The notes under the pieces are model-generated. The model did not search any database. It was not told the DNA's origin and saw only the letters and a program-made list of their open reading frames with translations. Positions 18,148 through 24,651 of a stretch of 37,453 nucleotides of DNA are shown here, piece by piece. A program made the position numbers and the translations under genes. Source of the DNA: Alphaproteobacteria bacterium (GTDB taxonomy: Bacteria; Pseudomonadota; Alphaproteobacteria; RF32; CAG-239); contig JAGAZZ010000017.1 of the NCBI GenBank assembly GCA_017939155.1, positions 1 through 37,453 of the forward strand. Direction: 5' to 3'. Position 1 is the first letter of the stretch; each line of letters opens with the position of its first letter.

Positions 18148-19518
18148 TTATGAATTTCGCGAAGACTGATTGTTGCGCGCTATCATAAACTCCAGTTGCC
18201 TTTCTTCTCTCAAATACTGCTGATACAGCATATCCTCCGCCAATTGGTCACTTACCTTAGCATCTTTATCAAATATAACTGAAACCGTTCCTGTCTCTCC
18301 TTTAGGGGCATATCGTTGGGCAGCAGAGCCTCCAAACAGCCATTCATCAGAGTTTACACCACCTGCTTGCCAATTACCATTTTGCCGCAAAACCGTCGTG
18401 TGTCCGGCAGGTTGTATTGATGATTTACTCCCTGGATAACCAAGAATAGCCCCCTTTGCGGTAATTCTCCCCTTTAGTTCTTCAAGACCGACCTTATCGC
18501 TATCATAATCAAAGCAAACAAATTTGTCACTTCTGTGCATTGTTTCAATTTGCGTTGTAGCAGTATACATTGTTTTCTCAGTCTTTATCAAGCGACCATT
18601 TTTATCATACACTTTATAATAAGTCATCGGTAAACCAGTCATATGATTTCTATAATCAAAATTAATTGTATCTTTTCTCTCACAAAGTTTACGTACTTCC
18701 TGTGCGCAATTAGATTTACCTTTTTTAGAAGATAGTTTACTCATTCTCTCCATAGCTTGACTAGACGACACTTCGCCAAGCCTGTCTTGCGTCATCACAG
18801 TACACATATCTGCTTTGTTCACACCGTTTTTCTTTAAATCAGCAAAAGAAATTTCTCCGTTTTTGCCCTCTTTAAGTTGAGCCAAACGTTCCTGCGCTTT
18901 TTTCTTTGCCCGTCCTTCCGGCGTGTTAGGATTATATTCCGGTCGCAATAAAGAAACATTATCTTGCTCTGCCGTCGGTTCCGCCGCCGAAGTACTGCTC
19001 AAACTCTCAACAAACTCCGAAGTGTTATGGTTATGGTTCTGGTTCCGAAGGTTCATCAACTTATCAATAGAAATAATGCCCAAATCCGGCAAACGCCTGT
19101 CAACCACACTATCAACTAGAACAGATTTCATCTCTGCCGTGCGTTCGATTTTCTTAATTTCTACAGGTTTCGTTTCTTCATCATGCGCCTGTTCAGCCCG
19201 ATAAGCCACAGCCTTGGCTTTCACTTCCTCCGGTTTTTTATTGATTGCTTTAGCAAGCAAAGCCGGTTCAATCTCATCTTCGGCATAATGTTTAATCAAC
19301 TTTTTTGTTGCTAAAAACTTTTCTCCCGTCCGGTTACACAAACGCCCCGGCTCCAACATCGCTTTATTAACAAAGTCGTATGCCAGCACGCCGTATTTTT
19401 CTAAAAGTTTCGGCATAATCTCTTTTTCATCAAGCCCGAGAGCCACTATTTTCTTTCTTGCCGCCGCAATCTTAGCCTCATCAGACATCACTTGCGCCAT
19501 TCTTCTTCTCTTAGACAT
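18148..19518 (-). CDS. unknown protein with possible papain-like cysteine-peptidase C-terminus
   Basis: The 456-residue soluble protein has a basic helical N-terminus (MSKRRRMAQVMSDEAKIAAA) and a middle linker rich in N, S and E. The C-terminal half (about 265-440) contains KSNCAQEVRKLC and, about 100 residues later, QPAGHTTVLRQNGNWQAG. A Cys at the start of a helix and a later G-H-hydrophobic strand are the hallmarks of NlpC/P60 and CHAP folds, so a cysteine peptidase or amidase is possible. The match is by motif only. GGAG lies 7 nt before the ATG, with a good promoter 55-85 bp upstream. Confidence 0.65.
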   Translation of the reverse strand: MSKRRRMAQVMSDEAKIAAARKKIVALGLDEKEIMPKLLEKYGVLAYDFVNKAMLEPGRLCNRTGEKFLATKKLIKHYAEDEIEPALLAKAINKKPEEVKAKAVAYRAEQAHDEETKPVEIKKIERTAEMKSVLVDSVVDRRLPDLGIISIDKLMNLRNQNHNHNTSEFVESLSSTSAAEPTAEQDNVSLLRPEYNPNTPEGRAKKKAQERLAQLKEGKNGEISFADLKKNGVNKADMCTVMTQDRLGEVSSSQAMERMSKLSSKKGKSNCAQEVRKLCERKDTINFDYRNHMTGLPMTYYKVYDKNGRLIKTEKTMYTATTQIETMHRSDKFVCFDYDSDKVGLEELKGRITAKGAILGYPGSKSSIQPAGHTTVLRQNGNWQAGGVNSDEWLFGGSAAQRYAPKGETGTVSVIFDKDAKVSDQLAEDMLYQQYLREERQLEFMIARNNQSSRNS

Positions 19519-19573
19519 AACCGTTCTCCGTTAATAATATTTTTCCTTACAACAAAATCCTTTCTATAAACCA

Positions 19574-19602
19574 ATCATAACACACTTTTTCCCCTTTGAC
19601 AA
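19574..19602 (-). promoter_or_regulatory. promoter for the 18148-19518 gene
   Basis: Minus strand TTGTCA (19597-19602), 17 bp, TATGAT (19574-19579). Spacing is ideal and both boxes match at five of six positions. Confidence 0.6.
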
Positions 19603-19650
19603 TACTTTTTTAATAAATTCCTCTCCCTCCCATAAACAGACAAAAAACAC

Positions 19651-19679
19651 TTGACCACCCCTCATTTTTGTGCTATAAT
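19651..19679 (+). promoter_or_regulatory. strong sigma70 promoter for the small membrane protein
   Basis: TTGACC (19651-19656), 17 bp, TATAAT (19674-19679). The predicted start near 19686 gives a ~42-nt AT-rich leader. Confidence 0.8.
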
Positions 19680-19727
19680 CTTTTTGTTTTAATAAAAATT
19701 ATTTTGTCAAACCAAAAAATTACAATT

Positions 19728-19916
19728 ATGAAAATTAAATTTTTTGCTTGCGCTCTTGCAAGCCTGTATTGCGTGTTCTTCATGGTGTTTATGATATTTG
19801 CCGCCCCAAAAATGGACTTTACCTTTTGGTGGTTGCAGACACTCAGCGCCATTGCGGCAATTGTCTACGGCTTCTTAGCCTATAGTAGCCGCCCGTGGGC
19901 AAACCCTTGGGATTAA
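19728..19916 (+). CDS. small two-TM membrane protein ending in an RPW motif (copy 1)
   Basis: The 62-residue protein begins MKIKFFACALASLYCVFFMV, a first hydrophobic segment. A short loop with MDFTFWWLQ and a second segment (SAIAAIVYGFLAY) follow, then the tail SSRPWANPWD. The ATG at 19728 lies downstream of the transcription start; the longer frame begins upstream of the promoter's start point and is unlikely. There is no clear Shine-Dalgarno sequence. It is related in plan to the protein at 24327-24524: basic start, F/W-rich middle, second helix with YxxL/F, then RPW. Both are single genes with a strong promoter and terminator, and both are followed by intergenic repeats. Function unknown. 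Confidence 0.65.
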   Translation: MKIKFFACALASLYCVFFMVFMIFAAPKMDFTFWWLQTLSAIAAIVYGFLAYSSRPWANPWD

Positions 19917-19924
19917 CACAAAAA

Positions 19925-19960
19925 AACCTTATTGCCCCCGCAATAAGGTTTTCCTTTTTT
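19925..19960 (+). terminator. strong terminator after the first RPW protein
   Basis: The 11-bp perfect stem AACCTTATTGC/GCAATAAGGTT with a CCCC loop is followed by TTCCTTTTTT, 8 nt after the stop codon. Confidence 0.9.
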
Positions 19961-20017
19961 AATTTGCAACACACACCAACAAAGGAGTGCGAAATTTTGC
20001 AAAGTGACCTAAGATGT

Positions 20018-20086
20018 CCTGGTTCAAAAATTTTAGTATACATAAAGGAGAAATTTTGCTTAAATGATTGTGCTTTAGCAAGCCCC
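20018..20086 (+). repeat. palindromic intergenic repeat, diverged partial copy A'
   Basis: This has the plan of the repeat family: CTGG, a left arm (CAAAAATTT), a core with GTATACATAAAGGAG, a right arm (AAATTTTG), then ...TGCTTTAGCAAGCCCC. Here the arms are a different A/T sequence but still pair with each other. It ends directly where copy A begins. Confidence 0.55.
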
Positions 20087-20239
20087 CTATTTAAAACCGA
20101 AAGAGCGTTCTTCAAGAACGCTCTTTGCCTTGGGCTTGTAGAGTGCCGGTGCTATAAGTGGCGCCGCAAGCGCGGTGTACATAAAGAGTACATAAGCGAG
20201 CGCCGACGCTTATATGACCGGTGCTATACAAGCCCCTCC
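20084..20239 (+). repeat. palindromic intergenic repeat, copy A, overlapping the end of sulP
   Basis: It starts with CCCCCTATTTAAAACCGAAA and then has an 11-bp perfect hairpin (20102-20124). The main structure follows: ATAAGTGGCGC arm, GTGTACATAAAGAGTACAT core, and a GCGCC...GCTTAT arm. It ends with TATGACCGGTGCTATACAAGCCCC. The arms differ from those of the other copies but stay complementary. On the minus strand its right end encodes the last residues and stop codon of the SulP protein. Confidence 0.75.
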
Positions 20240-21979
20240 CGCCAACTTTTCCTGATATTTGCGCATCCTCAAATACCTCCTCGTAATCTTGAGCGCATTC
20301 TCAAAGTTCGAGGCAATCGCAATATTATGCCACGTCAGGTTATTTTGCAAAAACGCCTCATGCAACATACGCCGCGGCTGTTTTTTAACGTTAGATAAAA
20401 TAATCTTTGTATCATGCTTTTTCTTAACTCGCTCAATAAAACCGACCAACGCGTTCGCCCCGCTGATGTCCACCATCGGCACATATCCCATACGGATGAT
20501 GATGATTTTCGGCTCACTTTTCAAGTTACGCAAAAACTTCGTCACATCTAACGCGTCACCAAAAAACAGCGGTCCTGAAAAACGCATGGAGATAACGCCT
20601 TGCTCATGCAAAACCTGAGATAAATCACGCCCACCGCCACGATAGACCAAAGCCTTTTCATCGGTTTCAATTTCAATCTGTTGGCTCATCCGGTGCATAA
20701 AGATAATACTCGAGAGCATAAACCCAACCGAAATACCGGTGTTCAAATCAACCAAAACCGTTAAGAACAACGTCACCACAAGCGTCAGCGCGTCCCCTCT
20801 TGCCCCTTTCAAGAGATAATACATCTTGGGTAAGTTTAACATATTCCAGCCCACCAAAATCAGCACGGCAGACAAGCACGCAAGCGGAATAAACTTTGCC
20901 ACACCCGCAAGCAACAACATAAACAAAAGTAAAATCACCGACTGCATAATTCCCGACATCGGGCTGTAAGCGTGTGATTTATAGTTGGTCGCCGTTCTGG
21001 CAATCGCCCCCGTCGCCGGTACGCCGGTAAACGCCATACTCATCAAATTCGCCACACCCTCGGCAATCAATTCGGCATTAGAGTTATGGTTATCACCGCT
21101 CATACCGTCCACAACCGTTGCCGAAAGCAAAGACTCAACCCCCGCCAAAAACGCAATCGTAAGCCCGCTCGGGAAAACTCTTAAAAGCAAATTAAAATCA
21201 AATTCCGGCAACCGAGGCATCGGCAAAAAGTGCGGAATTGCCCCGAATTTAGAGCCAATCGTATCCGGTGCTGTTGAAAACAGTGCAAAAACCGCCACCA
21301 ACAACGTTGCCCCGACAACCGCCACCAAATAAGACGGCACGTTCGGATATTTTTTCTTAACATAAAATATCGCCGCAAACGAAAACGCCGCAATCACAGC
21401 AGACGCTAAGCTAAATGTCCCGAGGTTTTGAAAATATGCCGCCCATTTCGGCAAAAACTCAGATGGCACAGTCTCCATCTGAAGCCCTAATAAATCTTTA
21501 ATCTGGGTGGAAATCAGCAAAACTCCGATACCGGCGGTAAATCCGGTCACAACCGGATAAGGAATATATTTAATATAAGTGCCTAATTTCAAAAAGCCGC
21601 ACACAATCAAAATCACGCCGGCAATCAACATCGTCATCGCCAGCCCTTCGGCACCGTAATTTTTCATCACATTAAAAATAACGACCACAAACGCGCCCGT
21701 CGGTCCGCCGATTTGATACTTGGAACCGCCCAACAGTGCAATAAAAAAGCCCGCAACAATCGCCGTATAAAGTCCCTGTGCCGGCGTCACGCCCGAAGCA
21801 ATCGCCAACGCCATCGCCAGAGGAATAGACACAACCGCCACCGTCATCCCCGCCAGCGTATCGCGCTTAAACTTATTCATATCATAACCGCGTTTCAGCA
21901 CTTCCACCAGTTTCGGCGAAAAATTCTCTAAATAATAGTCCAAAAACAAAAAAAGCTTTTCTTTAATGAACTTAAGCAT
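20210..21979 (-). CDS. SulP-family anion transporter with STAS domain
   Basis: The 589-residue inner-membrane transporter belongs to the SulP/SLC26 family, which carries sulfate, bicarbonate or other anions. The membrane domain (about 35-430) has the family stretches MTVAVVSIPLAMALAIASGV and GLYTAIVAGFFIALLGGSKY with IGGPTGAFVV. Later it has GVESLLSATVVDGMSGDNHN and GVPATGAIARTATN. The C-terminal STAS domain (about 445-560) shows VISMRFSGPLFFGDA and RMGYVPMVDISGANAL. The substrate cannot be set from sequence. Its last residues (GGACIAPVI) are encoded by a repeat element, so the natural C-terminus may have been altered. AAGG lies 12 nt before the ATG, a wide gap. Confidence 0.93.
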   Translation of the reverse strand: MLKFIKEKLFLFLDYYLENFSPKLVEVLKRGYDMNKFKRDTLAGMTVAVVSIPLAMALAIASGVTPAQGLYTAIVAGFFIALLGGSKYQIGGPTGAFVVVIFNVMKNYGAEGLAMTMLIAGVILIVCGFLKLGTYIKYIPYPVVTGFTAGIGVLLISTQIKDLLGLQMETVPSEFLPKWAAYFQNLGTFSLASAVIAAFSFAAIFYVKKKYPNVPSYLVAVVGATLLVAVFALFSTAPDTIGSKFGAIPHFLPMPRLPEFDFNLLLRVFPSGLTIAFLAGVESLLSATVVDGMSGDNHNSNAELIAEGVANLMSMAFTGVPATGAIARTATNYKSHAYSPMSGIMQSVILLLFMLLLAGVAKFIPLACLSAVLILVGWNMLNLPKMYYLLKGARGDALTLVVTLFLTVLVDLNTGISVGFMLSSIIFMHRMSQQIEIETDEKALVYRGGGRDLSQVLHEQGVISMRFSGPLFFGDALDVTKFLRNLKSEPKIIIIRMGYVPMVDISGANALVGFIERVKKKHDTKIILSNVKKQPRRMLHEAFLQNNLTWHNIAIASNFENALKITRRYLRMRKYQEKLAGGACIAPVI

Positions 21980-21999
21980 CTCAAATCAACCTTCTAATC

Positions 22000-22022
22000 A
22001 AAAACAAAACCCGTCACACGGG
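22000..22022 (-). terminator. hairpin with T run in the sulP leader (terminator or attenuator)
   Basis: On the minus strand CCCGT-GTG-ACGGG is followed by TTTTGTTTTT, about 25 nt before the sulP start. It could end the upstream small transcript or attenuate sulP. Confidence 0.45.
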
Positions 22023-22043
22023 CATAATTTAACCAACTTTTTT

Positions 22044-22056
22044 ACCAAACGTTGGT
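22044..22056. promoter_or_regulatory. ACCAA-ACG-TTGGT palindrome upstream of sulP
   Basis: A 5+3+5 perfect palindrome lies about 70 bp before the sulP ATG, just downstream of an AT-rich TATATC on the minus strand. A further ACCAAC half-site lies at 22032-22037. The arrangement fits a repressor operator over the sulP promoter. No adjacent regulator gene is present. Confidence 0.4.
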
Positions 22057-22134
22057 GATATAACTAAAAAAAGTAAAAGACAAGTAAAAAATCAAACTTT
22101 TTTCACTTACAAAAAGCAAAAAAATTTATCAAAG

Positions 22135-22156
22135 GGCGGCGTTAAAAAACACCGCC
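22135..22156 (-). terminator. hairpin after the hydrophobic-peptide ORF
   Basis: On the minus strand the stem GGCGGTGTT/AACGCCGCC (9 pairs including one G-T) with a TTTT loop begins 8 nt after the stop. The T run comes only after about 10 further bases, so it may act as a 3' stabiliser as much as a terminator. Confidence 0.6.
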
Positions 22157-22163
22157 TCGCCTA

Positions 22164-22235
22164 TTATTTAATAATAACAATGACGATTTTAAGCAATAAA
22201 ATAATCACGCTTAAAACTTTGACCATGTCAATCAT
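22164..22235 (-). CDS. 23-residue hydrophobic peptide, candidate type I toxin
   Basis: The ORF starts MIDMVKVLSVIILLLKIV and ends with a further I/V-rich stretch, a lysine and two tandem stops (TAA TAG). It is almost entirely one membrane-spanning helix with lysines at positions 6, 16 and 23, like the small membrane toxins of type I systems (Ldr, Ibs and Fst classes), although I do not recognise the sequence. AAAGGA lies 5 nt before the ATG. The ribosome site is inside a hairpin, the mRNA would have a ~175-nt leader, and an antisense RNA gene overlaps that leader. These features together, rather than the peptide alone, support the call. A chance ORF remains possible. Confidence 0.6.
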   Translation of the reverse strand: MIDMVKVLSVIILLLKIVIVIIK

Positions 22236-22240
22236 CTTAG

Positions 22241-22269
22241 TCCTTTCAGCCCCTACGGGCAGTTAAGGA
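22241..22269 (-). promoter_or_regulatory. hairpin sequestering the toxin ribosome-binding site
   Basis: In the minus-strand RNA TCCTT (22265-22269) can pair with AAGGA of the Shine-Dalgarno (22241-22245). The inner stem is GCCC-GTAG-GGGC (22249-22260). Folding would hide the start site. The 5' part overlaps the right half of a 14-bp long-range inverted repeat, so the two folds compete. Confidence 0.55.
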
Positions 22270-22374
22270 AAGAAGTTGACTTGTCACACAAAACAAAAAA
22301 AGTCCTTGACTTTTCAATTATTCTATGCAATACTTCCAATACGAGGAGAGGAAGTTACATGTCAACTTCTTTCC
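22267..22374. repeat. 14-bp inverted repeat spanning the toxin leader
   Basis: GGAAAGAAGTTGAC at 22267-22280 and its exact complement GTCAACTTCTTTCC at 22361-22374. In the minus-strand RNA the two would form a long-range stem joining the 5' end of the leader to the region just before the ribosome-binding site. Confidence 0.8.
22306..22334 (+). promoter_or_regulatory. promoter of the antisense small RNA
   Basis: TTGACT (22306-22311), 17 bp, AATACT (22329-22334). The -35 is good, the -10 matches at four of six. The predicted start is near 22341. Confidence 0.55.
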
Positions 22375-22418
22375 AAGATTAGAAAAGGCCAGGGAGTCGT
22401 AACCTCCGTGGCTTTTTT
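22341..22418 (+). ncRNA. candidate ~78-nt antisense RNA (antitoxin of a type I system)
   Basis: A plus-strand RNA from the promoter above would contain a GAAGTT/AACTTC hairpin and end at a terminator (GCCA-G-GGAG...CTCC-G-TGGC then TTTTTT, 22388-22418). No gene follows on this strand before the convergent trmJ end, so it is a stand-alone small RNA. It is entirely complementary to the first ~70 nt of the predicted toxin mRNA. A 7-codon ORF inside it (22359-22382) is probably incidental. Confidence 0.55.
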
Positions 22419-22447
22419 GTTATATCAAATCCTATTTATTTTGTCAA
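22419..22447 (-). promoter_or_regulatory. near-consensus promoter of the hydrophobic-peptide mRNA
   Basis: Minus strand TTGACA (22442-22447), 17 bp, TATAAC (22419-22424). It lies just beyond the trmJ stop codon. Transcription would start near 22412 and read through the complement of the antisense RNA before the peptide ORF. Confidence 0.75.
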
Positions 22448-22451
22448 TCCC

Positions 22452-23159
22452 TCACGATTGAGATAAAATATTAATAATCCCGTAAAGGGAGTTCAGCTCC
22501 TGCTCGGTAAGTGCCGCGCGAGTAAAAATATTATTGATGTTGATTAACAGGGTTTTAGTGTGCGCTTCATCTTTCAAGCGCGGACTTTGCTTAATCTTGT
22601 CATTAAGCTTATCTAAAAATGTAAACAGCTTCTCTTTGCTGGCAATCGGCGCACCGTTGGTCATAAAGCGCTCCGGCGCAACCTCAATGGTCGTCTTGTA
22701 ATATTCATAACCAATCACCAGCACCGCCTGCGCCAAATTAAGTGAGCAATGCTCCGGATTAAGCGGAACTTCGATAATCTTATCCGCAAGCATAATGTCT
22801 TCATTTTCAAGTCCGGTACGCTCACAACCAAACATAAAGCCGATTCTATGCTCTAGCTCAAGCCCTTTAGCCGCCGCCTCAGCGGTTAAGACCGTTTTAA
22901 TCTGATGCCTCGGGCGCGCTGTTGCCGCGTATACTTCCTCTAAATCCGCTAGTGCCTCTTTAGTGGAAGAATAAATCTTAGCGTTGAGTAAAACTTCCTC
23001 GGAGTTTGACGATGCTCGAAGTGCAATCTCACTTCTGGGGTCTTGCTCAGGAGCAACCAAGCGCAACTCTTTTAAGCCGCAATTTTTCATTGCACGCGCA
23101 GCCATACCAACATTTTCGGCTAACTGCGGTTTAACTAAAATAACAACAGGTGCAGACAT
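22452..23159 (-). CDS. trmJ: tRNA (cytidine/uridine-2'-O-)-methyltransferase TrmJ
   Basis: TrmJ is a SPOUT-class enzyme that 2'-O-methylates position 32 of some tRNAs. The 235 residues begin with the family N-terminus VVILVKPQLAENVGMAARAM and YAATARPRHQ. The knotted SAM-binding half follows with GFMFGCERTGLENEDI and VPLNPEHCSLNLAQAV. A helical C-terminal extension typical of TrmJ runs to the end. It follows the upstream unknown gene by 15 bp, forming a two-gene operon. The promoter of the toxin-like mRNA starts 5 bp after its stop. Confidence 0.9.
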   Translation of the reverse strand: MSAPVVILVKPQLAENVGMAARAMKNCGLKELRLVAPEQDPRSEIALRASSNSEEVLLNAKIYSSTKEALADLEEVYAATARPRHQIKTVLTAEAAAKGLELEHRIGFMFGCERTGLENEDIMLADKIIEVPLNPEHCSLNLAQAVLVIGYEYYKTTIEVAPERFMTNGAPIASKEKLFTFLDKLNDKIKQSPRLKDEAHTKTLLININNIFTRAALTEQELNSLYGIINILSQS

Positions 23160-23174
23160 TTTTTACCTCTCATT

Positions 23175-24158
23175 TTATTTATCCTCGCTCAAAAATCCGG
23201 CAATAACCGATTCTATTTCCGCCGTATCTTTTTTAGGACAAACCGAAGCTTTCAATTTTTCCTTGTCAACCGGCTTTAGCTCCGTTTTTGTTTCGGTCTT
23301 GGTATTAAGAGCGAAACTGCTCAAATCGGCATGAAAAGCCTTTTCAATAATATCCATCGCCGTCATCCCTTCGCCCAACATCTGCTTAGCGGTCAAATCC
23401 GCCACATTTCTGATTAAGGTTTTGCGAAACTCAAGCTCCAGCGCCTCGTCTTTTTTAGCGTTCTTTTTGTTGCGGCATTCCGCCATTTTGCGTTCAAAAC
23501 GAGAAAATTCATCTGCCGGATGTCCGCCGCGTTTATAATCCGGAATCGTGATTAAATTGTTTTTAATGTCCATCAAGGTTCTAATACCGTTATGGTCATG
23601 CGAACGATAAATCAGCCAGTCCGTCACCATTTCTTCACTTATTGCCGAAGCCAGAGTTTCCACAGGTGTTGGAATCTTAAATTCAACAATCGTGTGTCCG
23701 TCAGCGGCTTTATACGTTAAAATATGAGATTCAAAAAAAGCTCTGTTCCACGAATACGGACAAGACGGCGTGATAAGCCGATAAGAAATCAAAATTCCCA
23801 TCAACGCGTTTTTCATCTCTTGGAGAGCGTGGAAGCCTAGCATAAACGGGTTATGCCGCACTTCTTTGTCATAAATAGCCTCCTCGGCACAAAACAAATG
23901 CAGCCGTGTCAATTGTTTAACCGTTTCTTCCGGCAATTTAGGGCTAACCTCAAGCGGAAGCGAAATCACTTTGTGCACAAAATCAGACAGCAACATTTTT
24001 CGTTTATAGCGCACCGGAGCCGGAAGTTTAGCCTCTTGCTCTTCATAAAGCACTAACTGATTTTTCATCTCATCCCAAAGCACAGGCGAGAGTGAGCAGT
24101 CTTCTTCTTTTAATTTATCAAGTAGCGCCGTTTGCACTAAAATAAGGTCATTTGCCAT
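23175..24158 (-). CDS. unknown 327-residue protein in operon with trmJ
   Basis: A soluble, largely helical protein with no signal peptide or TM segment. Notable stretches are FCAEEAIYDKEVRHNPFMLG, SYRLITPSCPYSWNRAFFES and EEMVTDWLIYRSHDHNGIRT. The C-terminus is a lysine-rich tail (NTKTETKTELKPVDKEKLKA). I recognise no family. It is the first gene of a unit with trmJ, 15 bp apart, behind a good promoter. Co-transcription with a tRNA methylase hints at a housekeeping or RNA role but does not prove one. Confidence 0.75.
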   Translation of the reverse strand: MANDLILVQTALLDKLKEEDCSLSPVLWDEMKNQLVLYEEQEAKLPAPVRYKRKMLLSDFVHKVISLPLEVSPKLPEETVKQLTRLHLFCAEEAIYDKEVRHNPFMLGFHALQEMKNALMGILISYRLITPSCPYSWNRAFFESHILTYKAADGHTIVEFKIPTPVETLASAISEEMVTDWLIYRSHDHNGIRTLMDIKNNLITIPDYKRGGHPADEFSRFERKMAECRNKKNAKKDEALELEFRKTLIRNVADLTAKQMLGEGMTAMDIIEKAFHADLSSFALNTKTETKTELKPVDKEKLKASVCPKKDTAEIESVIAGFLSEDK

Positions 24159-24195
24159 TTTTTTACTAATGATACTCCTAAATATTTGCGCACAA

Positions 24196-24224
24196 ATATA
24201 GCATATTTTTTTAAGCCTTGCAAG
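24196..24224 (-). promoter_or_regulatory. promoter of the 23175-trmJ operon
   Basis: Minus strand TTGCAA (24219-24224), 17 bp, TATATT (24196-24201), about 40 bp before the ATG. Confidence 0.65.
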
Positions 24225-24270
24225 AGTTTTTTTCTTATCCGTACCTACCCGAAAATATATAAAAAAATTC

Positions 24271-24298
24271 TTGCAATTTAAATAGAAAACATTATAAT
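24271..24298 (+). promoter_or_regulatory. promoter of the second small RPW membrane protein
   Basis: TTGCAA (24271-24276), 16 bp, TATAAT (24293-24298); divergent from the trmJ operon promoter. Confidence 0.65.
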
Positions 24299-24326
24299 AC
24301 GTCTGTTAATCTATTATTATAAAAAA

Positions 24327-24524
24327 ATGAAAAAATTTATCATTCCAATTTGCGCCATTTGTTTGGCTATTGCCTTCGGCGCATTGTATTTAGCCAATTT
24401 CTTGGCACATTCCGGATTTGGTTTCTGGAAATGGTTTGTTATTATTCTTTTGTACTTTATGGCTGTTTTATACGCCTGCCTCAGTTGGCGTTTCAGACCA
24501 TGGAACATAAAAAACAAAGATTAA
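24327..24524 (+). CDS. small two-TM membrane protein ending in an RPW motif (copy 2)
   Basis: The 65-residue protein begins MKKFIIPICAICLAIAFGAL as a first membrane span. A short loop (HSGFGFWKW) and a second span (FVIILLYFMAVLYACL) follow, then the tail SWRFRPWNIKNKD. Its plan matches the 62-residue protein at 19728-19916, so the two appear to be diverged paralogues. There is no obvious Shine-Dalgarno sequence: the ATG follows an A run about 22 nt after the predicted transcription start, as in its relative. It has its own promoter and terminator. Function unknown; a small membrane stress or toxin-like role is possible but unsupported. Confidence 0.65.
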   Translation: MKKFIIPICAICLAIAFGALYLANFLAHSGFGFWKWFVIILLYFMAVLYACLSWRFRPWNIKNKD

Positions 24525-24528
24525 AAGA

Positions 24529-24566
24529 ATGCCCCCTTGCAACAAAAAGCACGGGGCATTTTTTGA
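24529..24566 (+). terminator. terminator after the second RPW protein
   Basis: The stem ATGCCCC/GGGGCAT around a 17-base loop is followed by TTTTTT. A second small hairpin, TGCTCC/GGAGCA with ATTTTGC behind it, lies at 24611-24628. Confidence 0.75.
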
Positions 24567-24651
24567 TAAAAAACAATGCCACGCTCTAACTAAATTTAAA
24601 ACAAAAAAACTGCTCCGTTTAAGGAGCAATTTTGCAATGAGATACCGACGT

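Noticed and set aside
22359-22382. 7-codon ORF (MSTSFQD) with a GAGGAG-type site inside the antisense RNA
   Set aside because: Too short to judge. The same bases form the antisense hairpin and one arm of the long-range inverted repeat, which explains them better than coding does.
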